Shown here one piece after another: positions 8,604 through 20,600 of a stretch of DNA of 64,000 nt. Positions within the stretch are counted from its first letter, which is position 1, and each line of letters starts with the position of its first letter. The translations under genes and the position numbers were made by a program. A model generated the notes under the pieces. That model did no database searches, was not told the origin of the DNA, and saw only the letters and a program-made list of their open reading frames with translations. The stretch spans positions 868,001-932,000 of the forward strand of contig JAPXFQ010002431.1 of assembly GCA_028564705.1 (NCBI GenBank), read 5' to 3'. This stretch comes from Apricaphanius iberus (Eukaryota > Chordata > Actinopteri > Cyprinodontiformes > Aphaniidae).

Positions 8604-11600
8604 GTGAGTGAGTGAACTTGTAGAAACAAAGCCGCTTAATCAGTCTGACAAATTAATCGGGTATAGCAGATTGTGTTGTTTGACTCTTCCGTAACGCTGA
8701 AATTCGTTGCGCCCCATAATTCACCAGATACAGCTTGTAGCCCAAACCGTGACATATTACAAATTGTGTGTACACTGGTCCCACAGTTATCGTTTGAAAA
8801 AGCTGAACAGATTTTAAATAAGGACACGAATCTGATTGGGATTTGCTATTTTTAGTTCATACACATTTACTCTACAGAAATAAAACCCTAAATTTCTCAG
8901 TAATGTTCTTCCAGACTGGCCCTGTGATCGACATGCCAGTTCCTGCCAGCTACAATGACATCACCCAAGACCCCACACTGAGAGATTTCATTGGCTGGGT
9001 GTGGTACGAGCGAGAGGTAACTGTGCCCACCCGCTGGATCACTGATGAAGGCATACGAGTGGTTCTCAGAGTGGGAAGTGCTCACTATTACTCTGTAGTG
9101 GTGAGTCTTTATAAACCACTGAAGTCATATACATATATCTATTGAAAGTTTTAGATTTGTTCTTAGTTTTTTTTTTTTTTTTACTTTCTTCTTAATATCC
9201 ACCAGTGGGTGAATGGTGTGAAGGTGACTGAACATGAAGGCGGCCATCTGCCCTTTGAGGCAGAGATCGGCACCTTACTTCGTAAAGCCCCAACCGTGCC
9301 CTGCAGGATAACCATTGCAGTGAACAACACTCTGTCTCTACACACTCTCCCTCCTGGAACCATCCAGTACATGAATGACCGTACAAGGTAAACTCCTCCT
9401 TTGCTTAAATGTCAATGCTGGCTTAAAAAAAAAATTTTAATTCAGTGTATTCACATAGCACTAATTCACAACAGATGTCATCTCAAGGCACTTTACATTT
9501 CATCTCAGCTGTTGTTTTTCATCATCCCTTATATATCTCGTTTTACCCTCTCCACAGGTATCCTGCTGGCTTCTTTGTTCAGAACACCAATTTTGATTTC
9601 TTCAACTATGCTGGGATACACCGTCCCGTATTGTTGTATACCACTCCCAAGGCCTACGTGGATGACATCACCGTGGTTACAGATTTTCTGGATTACACAG
9701 GTAAGCCCAGGTCAAGAACCTCAATCATGTAATGACGCTGGGGATGTTGACGATATGAAATTACATAAAGCTGTAACAGAAGTGCTTGTCTCACACATCT
9801 GCGGCGTTCCCTCTGGATTTCAGGATTGGTCAAGTATGGGGTGTCAGTCCAAGCAGCAGGCTCAGCCTCAGCTGCAGTGAAGGTGACCTTAATGGACAAA
9901 GGAGGTCACTGCGTTGCTTCCTCCAATGAACCATCTGGAGTGCTCAAAGTGGTAGATGTTAACCTGTGGTGGCCTTATTTGATGCATGAGAATGCAGGTT
10001 ATCTTTACTCGTTCGAGGTAAGTCATGCTTTGATATGAAGTATCAATTAATCAATCTTTATTTGTATAGCACATTTCCACAACCAGGGTTGACGGAAGTG
10101 CTTTACAGTTTTTAAAAAGATACGTTTTAAAATCAATAAATACAAGAATAAACACTAACGTATCAATGAAAAGAATTTTAAATGTGTAAAAGATGTAAAA
10201 ATTAAAAACTGGGTAGCCATAGTAAGTAATAGCCAAGTAATAAAAAAGGAGGAGGTGGAGGATCCTTTAGTGACCAATGCCACATGAAATAAGTTGGGCT
10301 TTCGTTCCGATTTAAAACTGAGCAGATCAAACTAGTTACTTTCTGGTGCGGATACATGAGGACTCCCAATGGCGAAGTAAAACGCATAAAGTAAGCTGAT
10401 TAGGAAAACATCTTTTTTTATATATACAGAGCATGGGTATCAATTCAAATTTTAAGAATCAAATAAATTCAGATTCTCTAGAGTTAGAATCGATTAATCC
10501 GATCTGATCTTATCCAATTCAGTTAAATCGTTTCCAATTTGAAATTGAAATGGGTCAGTGCTGTTAAAACATTTTTTTTTGAGCTGTTACCTTAATTATT
10601 TGGCTGTGATTCAGTGATGCAGCACAGGGTAACAGTTCAGAGGAAAACTGTATTAACTCTTTCAGACTCAAGCCTCAAATTGGTTGTTTGGACTTTTTCT
10701 TCCAATTAAGCTGTAAAAAGGGCAAACAATGTTCAACAATAAAGAGATGTTGTGACTTGCGAATTGATTCAGTTAGATGTTTGTAAAAATTGATTCGATT
10801 CTTTTGGATTTTTTTTCTCAACACAGTACTATTTTCTTATATTGATTGTTGCAGTTAGGGACATCAGAGTTTAATGCATTTTCCGGTCAGCCTGTGGCTC
10901 CATGGTGTTTTCTCCCCAAGTAATTTTGACTGCATGCTTTGGGCACTTTTTAAACCAGTTGGAGTTAAATTGCATACAATGAGACTTAAATGTAAGTTAA
11001 TTGCTGCCGTGAATGATGTTGAGATAAGATTAAAGATTTTCACGAAATGATACCTCTAAAATAAGGTTTTAATTTAATTTTTTGTGTAAGGTTAGCAGGC
11101 GTCTCTGGTTCTTAGATTTCCTCTTTCTTGTTCAGGTTCGCCTAATTGCTGCTGATGGAAGCTCAACCTATGAGGATGTTTACACTCTACCCGTTGGCAT
11201 CCGCACAGTTAATGTCTCCAGCACTCAGTTCTTCATAAACAACAAGCCATTCTATTTCCATGGAGTCAATAAGCACGAAGATTCTGACGTAAGTACCAAA
11301 GTAAGAGGCAAAATCTAACCCGAGGAGTCCAGGTCTTAAAGGTGCTGTCTGGAGTTTTTCTGGGAGAGAGAGATTTTTGAATCCCACTCTCAAGGCCCCT
11401 CCCAAAACATCCCTCAACCCTTTCTTTTTCTTTACTTTTATTTGTATTTTGTTATGGCTATTTCAGAGGTGACGCTTTTTTCCACTGTCAAAAAGAGCGG
11501 CCTGTTTGCACAGCCCAATCCTTACAGGTTTGCACAATGTGTTTGCAAGTTGATCGAGAACCGACAAAGGTATAAGAGCGAATTCCACTGGCTAAAGAAA

Positions 11601-14600
11601 TTTGGCGGTCAGTGGGAAATACATGGGGGTTTTTGGACACTCACGTTTATAAGTAGGATAACCTCACCATATTGCCCCATAACAGCAGATACGTCACTCC
11701 ATGCTTTATCCTTTTTGTTGTCTTTATAAAAAGTGTGACTGGGGTCATATAGGATTAAGTGCTGCTCCTCTTCAATGATCAACTGTTCATTGTCGCACAG
11801 GTAGTGGACTTTTTTTAAGTAAAGCAACCGGAAAGCAGCATGTTTCTTTTATTTTGAAAATCCCCGGATACAGAGCCCTCTGATTTCCTGTCTTCCCGGA
11901 TCCAAAATGTTGAACTTGACACGTTTCAGAGGCGTACCGCATATAAAATAGGACTGCCGTGTATATTTGAAAAAGTCTTACGCCATGACGCACTGAGACG
12001 GGACAAACTCGTGCTGCTTTCACCTCAGGTGGAAAGTTTTTTTGACTACAGCGTGGCTATCAGCCACGTATGACGTGCTGCTGCTGTAACGTGCTGCTGA
12101 CGCATCCGGTGGAAAGGAGGGGTTAGGAAAAATAAAGCATGTGGCGTAACATGAGCCTTTTATCATAGTACTGAACCCCACTATCATTTTAAGCATGTAT
12201 ATATAAGTTATGTAAGTATGTATAAGTTGGTAGGGGTGGGGGGGGGGGAAATTGATTCACATAAGAATCTCAATTCTTTGCTTAACGATTTTGAATCAAT
12301 TGTTTTAAATAAATAAAAAAATCGATTTATTTATTTATTTATTTTTTATTTTTTTACATGTAGCCCAGGCTTGGAAGAAAAAGTTTAAGTTCACTTTATT
12401 ATGAATAATATTTAAGTGTAATTTCAGAAAGTCTTCACTTTTCATTCATTCTGCTTTAAAGGTTTAAGATGTTGGAAGCAGAACATTCAGAAAATGATAA
12501 ATTTTTTCAATTCTATAGTGAATTAAAAATCTCCAATATTGAAGAATCTCATTTGAAATTTAATTTGCACTCACAAAAAAAATCATAAAATCGGGGAGAA
12601 AAGCATATTGTCTCAGCCATACAAATTGGCACCTTTTTTTCAAACAAATAGTATTGATTGAGAATCTGTTCTGAATCGATTCTGAATCGAATGATCTCTC
12701 CACGAATCGTTGGTTGATGTAAGGCCACGTCCACACTAAGCCGGATAATGCCTTAAACGTATAATTATTAAGTCTACACCCCCCTATCGTCCACACTAAC
12801 CCGGCGTCGTTTAAGGTCTGTGGCCGGATAACTATTAGCCGGGTAAGAGAGCCGTGTAAATCTTAATTCAACGGCTAAGCGAGCCAGTGTGGACAGCTTC
12901 CCCTGATAATGAAAGGAATTGGCGTCAATGAATGCTGCGTCAATAACAATACGACACTACAGACAAAGACAACAGCGAAGAGCAATAAATCGATCTCGTC
13001 GTCTGTCCACACCAAAAACTCTCTCTTCTTCTGAGCAGCTATTGTTCTCTTCGGTTAACGGGACAAGCAGATATGTACTGTGCTGTAGAGCTTCTTGTAT
13101 ATATTATGTAGGCGCTGGCGTCATGTAGATTATACGCGTGTTCAGTGCGTCTTTTCGCGCATGCCCAGTATTTGCACAGGTCGGTATGGGATTGCGCAAT
13201 CATGGGAACTTAAACGGACCTTAAACGGGGCATAAATGCTCGTGTTGAGTGGATAACATTTGGCGTCTAACTCCCCGTATAACCTTATCGGCTTAGTGTG
13301 GACGTAGCCTAAGATTCACATCCCTAAAAGTTAGATACATAAATAAATCCTCCGGACTGCAGATTTAATTGCTGATAAGTAGGGATGCAACAATACCCCT
13401 TTTTTTTTTTTTTTTTTTTTTAAACCGATACCATACAGATACTTGGATCAGAGTACTTGGGAATACAGAGCACCAGTACCAATTCCTCTACCACACAAAA
13501 AAGACCACAAAACTAAAATCTCAAGTGAACATCAACATTCTCTGTGAAACTATCGCAAAGTTTCCACATTTTAAGTTTCAGGTCGTGTTATTGGTTAACT
13601 AACCGATACTGATATGAGTACATTAGAACGGTATCGGCCCGGATACCAGTATCTGTATCATACATCCGCAGTGTTACGTTTAAATACACTGCCTTACAAA
13701 ATATCCTTATACTTTTGTATTTTGTCTTGTTGCACCCTCAAACTTCATTGTTGGTTTTTAAGAGATTATGTGATGGACCAACACAAGATGACTCATAGTT
13801 CCATTGTGGAAAGAAAATATTACATGGTTCTCATAACATCATAGGAACAAAAAAACACTGTATCCACTGGATCTTAAAAAGTATTAAAGTTGCAAGTTTG
13901 ATTTAAGGAAATCTGAAGACTCTTAAAAAGTATTAAAAAGCCTTAAATGTGGTTGCTTTTGTGGTTGTAACTTTACAAAAAATAGTTAAAGTATAAGTGC
14001 TGCTGTACGTATTGTTACGTTCACATGGCAGTATCTGATCTGGGCATTTTTCAGCCTGTCCTGCCTTGGTGTTGCAGATTCGAGGCAAAGGTTTGGACTG
14101 GCCCCTGGTCGTCAAGGACTTTAACCTGATAAAATGGTTGGGGGCCAACTCGTTCCGCACCAGCCACTACCCGTACGCCGAGGAAATTCTGCAGATGTGC
14201 GACCGCCATGGCATCGTGGTGATAGATGAGAGCCCCGGGGTGGGCATCAAAGACATGTAAGCTCACCTCCTTTACAATGCGCAGCAGGACCACACATCCA
14301 AGAGCTTTTGTCTGTTTTTCAGAAGCTCTAGCACAGGGGGGCCCAAACTCTTTCTCTGAGGGCCAAAATGAAAATCTATCAGAGGGCCGTGGACCAAATG
14401 TTATATTTTACTCGAAATACAAATACCTATAGTAAAGTAATTTAATAAATTATACATTTATTCAAGATTCCTTTCTGAGCAAATAATATTAAACAAAATA
14501 ACGATTAAGTCATATTTATCCATTTAAAACCTAAATCTAAACTTCCTTATTAGATTGATTAAGCCAGAGATGTCCAAACGTTTTGCCACAAGGGCCAAAA

Positions 14601-17600
14601 TCATCAAGTCGAAAGTACCCATGGGCCACAGAAAAAACATTTTTAACGTAAAACATTTAGTTTTTTTTTTTTTTACCAGCTAGCAGACAGGCAGCATTTT
14701 ATTCAAACACTAAAGTAGGAATTCTTGTAGAAAAGGGATTTTTAAAGGATCATATATTCAAAACACTGGGCTTTTGAGGTTTGCCTTAAAAAAAAAAAAT
14801 CATTTTCTAATAGAAAAAATGTGCCTTTTCTCAGCAGGAAGAACAGGGTTTGGCTCACTCTTTAATTATTTTTAGGTCTGTTTGGTTGTCTGTGTCTTCT
14901 TTTGCGTTTAAAAAGAAAACAAAAAAAATTATTAATTGATGAATAATTAGTTATGTGCCACGGATAATTTTTTAATCGTTTTAATTTATCAACAAAAATG
15001 ATGCCCTTATAAAAGAAAGTCTCTATCTGCATTACACATTTGTGTTGTGGTGCCGATTGCAGAAAGTACCAATCTTAAAATTAGTCAGAGGGCCGTAAAT
15101 GACAGAATGCTCTACCTTCCACTAGATTTTTTTAACGTTTCCAGATGGGGCTGTTTAATGTGTGATTTTAAATAGAGGGTTTGCATCTGTGACAAAGTTG
15201 CACAGATGAAAGCTGTGTTTCCCATTTTAGACTTCAGGTCTCTGTTTCTTTTACAGATTATGAAAACTCCAAATTTAATTCTCAGAAAATTAGAATATGA
15301 AATGAAATCAATGAAACAAGGATTTTAAACTGAGAAATGTACGGCCTTTGAAAAGTATAATCATGCATATGTACTCAGTACTTTGTTGGGCCCCATTTGC
15401 ATCAATTACTGCCTCAATACGTTGTTACATGGATGCTGTCAGCCTGTGGCTCTGCTGAGGTGTTGTGGAAGACCAGGGCCCTCATTTATCAAATGTTCGT
15501 AGAAACTGTCCTATATTCTATCCTACGAATCAAATTTAGAATGTTCGTACGAACAACCAAAAGTCTGATTTATGAAATGTGCGGTGGCCACTCGTACGCA
15601 CGCTCCTCCGCAATCACGTGTTGATAAATCCCACTTGAGTGTACCCAGGTCCTCGTGCCCGTTCAGTCATTTGCTTACAGAAACGCCCTGAATTAACCCC
15701 ATCTGGTAGCACCACATTTTCTGTCACATGCACTGAGTCCTCATGTTCTTGTTTAAAATAACGGCCAAGAGAGCGAAAAAAGGAATTTCAGTGACACAAA
15801 GATCGAGGTGAAACATAGGTGGGGCAATACAAAAGTATTCATGATGTACAGACCTGAGCAAAATGTCAGCTAATAGAAATTAATTTCACCACCGATAGTT
15901 TTTGCCATTAGTTGTTTCTCTGCTTAATTCCATCCAGAGCACAGCCGTTATATTTCTACTGTAGAGCAGACCTAAAAAATGTGGTTGATAATTTCATTTG
16001 CTATTGTTAACTTCTGTGGAAATCCTTAATGTCTTTGAACATATTGAATTATTTAATAATGAACATTGTAGTTTGATTCTATCAGCTCTGGGGAAACTAA
16101 TAAAAAAAGATAACTCCACCTGGGCCAAACGTGCCAGGCAGTAAATGCGGCTGCAGAGCGCAGATTGAGAGTTACGGGATCGCCACGCATGATCAACCCA
16201 ACATTAAATTATGTATTTCTTGGCAAATTTAAAAAATGTCCTGAAAATTTGTTCCTAATCTGTAAATGAGGGCCCAGGATGCTTCAAAAGCGGCCTTAAG
16301 CTCTTCTGTATTGTTCCGTCACACGTCTCTTTCTTTTGGCAATGCCCTGTAGATTCTCTATGGAATTCAGGTCAGGCCAGTTTGCTGGCCAATCAAGCGC
16401 AATAATACCATGGTCATTGAACTAGGTTTTGGATTGTCTTGGCCCGATATCACAGCGTTTGTTGTGTGGACATACCAGCATGAATGTTGAGGTCTAGCCA
16501 ATCAGAAAGCAGATGACAGGCAGCGATACACCTTGGAACAGTGTTATTATATCCAAGTGTCTTCTCACTTGACCACAGTCCACAAATGCAAAGAAACAGG
16601 GATCAGTCAGAGTAAAGTGTTTAATGATATTTCCCCATAAAACAAGAATTCACCTCTATATATTTGTATAGCAAGTAGAGCCCCTGCTTCTGCAGTATCC
16701 ACTCCTTTATCCAAATCCAGGATTTTTTTCTCTGTTAAAGCTACTTCACAAACTATTTCCAATGCGTCATCCTAGGCAACCATAAATTTATTTACTCCTT
16801 TGCCCTTAGTCGCGTTTTTTATCATGAGGTTTTATGAGATTTCCTGTCTGAGCTTGTAATGCTTTCGAGTAAAATCAGTTCATGTATGGTGGTGTCTTGT
16901 CATTGCTGTGTTGCTGCACACCATACACACTCCGTACGTCTACATGCAGAAAGAGAAAGCCGATTTACTTCCATAGTCTGACTGAAATCAGACTTTTGAA
17001 ATGCATGTATACACCTTAGTCCGGCTTGAATCGAACCGAACTGGATTTTAAGAATTTCGACTAAGCTACCCAGACAATGCGATTGAAATCGGACTACTCT
17101 GCAACCCCTCTTTGGTCTGAAACTCTTGTGACAATTCTAAAATCCTGTTGTGTTAACCAGGCCTAATTCCAGCCTCAGTCCACTCGTTATGAAGGTCCCC
17201 AACACTTTTGAATGGCCTTTTCCTGACAATCCTCTCCAGGCTGAGGTCATCCCTACCTCCAAATTCTTTTTGCAATTACCTTTTAAGGCTTTCCCGTTCA
17301 ATGGAGGGTGTCATTGATGGGTTTTCTACACAACTGTCAGGTCAGCAGTCTCCCTCATGATTGTGATTCCTACTTAACCAGACTGAGAGACCATTTAGAG
17401 CAGGGGTGGGGAACCTTGGCCCTCATCCTGCAAGGTTTCCATGTTTCCCTGCGCAAACACACCTGAATAAAATAAACTAGTCATTTTGCAAAACTGCATT
17501 GGCTGTTGGGTCCATTTGATTTGAGTCAGTAATTTTGAAGCAGGGTTGACTGGAAAACTTAGAGGAATGCGGCCCTCGAGGACCAGGGTTCCCCACCCCG

Positions 17601-20600
17601 GATTTAGAGGTTCAGGAACCCGTTGCAGGTGTTTAAAATTAATCAGCTGATTAAAGTGTGACACTTTGAGCCTTAAATATTGAACCTTTTCGCAGTATTC
17701 TCATTTTCTGAGATTTTAAATTTGGGTTTTTCAAAAGCTGTAAGCCATAATCATCAGAGTTATAACAAAAAAAGGCTTGAAATATTTTGATTAGCTTGTA
17801 ATGAGTCTATACCATATAAGTTGAACCACTGAGATAAATACATTTTGCACAATATTTTAATTTTTCGAGTTTCACCTGTATATTAGGTTTGAAGGGCACA
17901 TTATACCTTAATGTAAAAGCAAATTATGGGATTTTTAAAAAGTCAGCCCTCCAAAGGTTTTGGAAAGTAGTCTAAGGCTGCATAGTTTCCTACCAAAACA
18001 GGACGCAGAAAACTTTTGTATGCCTCCATTTTCAAACTAATAGATTTTGACACTGTGCTAATTTTCTATGAAAGCCATAGATGGTCTCGGACAGAAAAAC
18101 ATTTCTTGCCATTTATTAAACATGTAAACTCCTCAGGTCAGCAGAGTCCTGTCTAATCAGTTTTTCCAGGACCAGGAGTAAACCAGGTAAGGGAGAAGTT
18201 AGTCCCTGTGCTCATTGGCTCTGGAATAAATTTCCTAAAAACCTAAGATGTGCAGAAACTGTCAGTTCATTCAGTTCAGAACTGAGAACATATTTTTTTA
18301 CTGCAATTCTTTTGAACAAATGATGAACGGTTAGTCTGCTTGAAGTTTAAAATAGAAGATTAGATTTGGATATAAATGTCAGACCTTAATATAAACTGAT
18401 ATTTAAATCAGTCTTTTAACCTTTGTGTCTTTTATGCAATGCTCTTTCTAGAGACAAAGGTTTAACATTATTGGATATTCACTAATGGTCAAATATGTAT
18501 TTGCATATTTTTGATTTATCTTCTTATAAGAGCAGATTCACTTTACTTCACAACAGGATTCAAATTAAAAATGCATCAGTAGAACAGCTTTTTCATTTCA
18601 GTAAAGGACATTGGTTTTTCCTCTTCATGCCCGCTTGGCATAAAGTGTTACATAATTAAAATGGAACTAGCAGACTAGTGTAACAGAGTGACTACTACTT
18701 CTTGATTGGTTGGCCATGACAACTTCCGTTATCGTCAGTGGTTGCCATTAGCTACCATACCGTAAGAAATGTATGAAGTCTATTCTTTTTGCTGGGTGGA
18801 CATGAAAACAAAAAAGCAATTTCCTTTTCTTTATCATTAAGTCATAGAGAGAGCAATGTTGAAGACAGAAATAAAAAAGCAGTTTGGGGGGGATGTCTTT
18901 CTCATTTTTATGTGAGTGAAAATTGGTAAGGTAAGTTTAGTTTTATAGCACATTTTGAACAAAGATGTAATTCAAGTTGCGATTCAGTGGTAAAGAATAA
19001 AAATTAACATATGATAAAAGTATGGAAAGTAAAAACGGGAATTAAGAATAAAGCATCAAAAATACATTACAATAACAAAACAGCAATTTAGCGCTGTTTA
19101 CTTAAGGATAGTTATAAACAGATGAGTTTTAAGTTTTTATTTAAAGCAGCTCAGTGTTTGAGCAGCTTTGCAGTCGTCAGGGAGTTTGTTCCAGATAAGA
19201 CAAGAATAGAAACTGAAAGTTGCTTCTCCATGTTTGGTTCTGATTCTAGGGGTGATTAGTAAACTTCAGTTGGAGGACCTGAGAGGTTTGGGTAGTCGGT
19301 ATATTGACAACAGGTGTTTAAAATATTTTGAAGCCAGCCATACATGCGACATTGTAATGTAAAGCCCAGTGTCATCTGTGTAGTTATGGTAACTAATCTT
19401 ATTGGTTGTTATAATCTGGGTTAGCAGGAGCATGTAGATATGGAACAGAAGAGGCACCAGGATGGAGCCCTGGGGGCCCCCAAATGTGAATGCTGTCGGT
19501 TCTGATGAAGTAATAAAGTAGTAAAAATGAAAAAAAGTTGTAATGTAATTGTAATGCATTTTAAATTAAATTATGGTACATTTTGTTTCAGACGTATCAG
19601 ACATCCACATATAGTCTTGTTTTTCTTACAAAGATGTACAAAAAGAAAGAAACACATTAAAACGGCCAGTTTTAACAGATACATTTTCATGAGACCACAT
19701 GGGAAAATGGTTTATCTTTTGTACAATAGTTTATCTATGGAGAAGTTACATTTATAAGTAATTCAAATCTATGTCATCCATAATGTTCCTTCATCAATTG
19801 GAAATCAAATCTTTCTTAATACAGTAAGTGTTCAGTTTAAAAAAGTTGGTGTTGTGCATATCTGGGGATTCAACGCGTGTTCAGGGAGAGTCCACATGCA
19901 CATCCACTCTGCTCTAAATCTTAGATTTCTGTGAAAGGATCAACATTAGCCAGAAATGACGTTCAGTTGGGTATAAGCCGGGCTTTAATTGTCACAACTC
20001 CTTGGTATTTCTGGGTGGCACAGTTAACATTATTGTTTGTTTCACATTAAGAAATCCTCTCTGCAAGAAGATGCCCTTTCCTTCTATCTCTGCGGTTTTT
20101 TCTAGTGGGAAACCTTGTTCTATTATGACAGTAAGGAAAGTGAGAGAAACGTCTAATATGGTGAGAATGTTTTGTCTTAAAAAAAAGAAAAAACTGTAAA
20201 AGTGTTTGGTATATGGATTTAGAGGCTAATGGAAGGATGTATTAATATTAGTCTTAAAGTACTAGAATACAGTTGGTTGAAGCAAACATGTACATAACTC
20301 CAGGAAAATACTCTTAATATAAAAAATCCGTAACTCACACACACACACTTGAGCTCGCTGTATTTCACAGATTTAAAAGATTGAACGTTTTTCTCGATGT
20401 AAATAGTACTTTGAAGTAAAACAACGGGCTTCTAACGAGCAGACATCAAAAGTTAGCTGGTTTCTGTCTGAATTACACTACCGTTCAAAAGTTTTGGGTC
20501 ACATTGAAATGTCCTTATTTTTGAAGGAAAAGCACTGTACTTTTCAATGAAGATGACTTTAAACTAGTCTTAACTTTAAAGAAACACACGCTATACATTG

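Larger units (their letters stand above)
15255..17880 (-). mobile_element. Degenerate Tc1-type transposon with nested insertions
   Basis: The ends carry AAAATTAGAATATGAAATG (left) and ATATTTTAATTTTTCGAGTT (right). Minus-strand transposase remnants are at 15380-15470, 16280-16430 (containing GGTCAGGCCAGTTTGCTGGC) and 17160-17400. It is split by a Harbinger-like element (15477-16274) and a hAT-type element (17401-17601). An additional unassigned insertion probably occupies about 16440-17150. Confidence 0.7.

Noticed and set aside
10400..10840. Target-site duplication of the hAT-type copy in gusb intron 5
   Set aside because: The flanks are AT/T-rich and no convincing 8-bp pair could be chosen.
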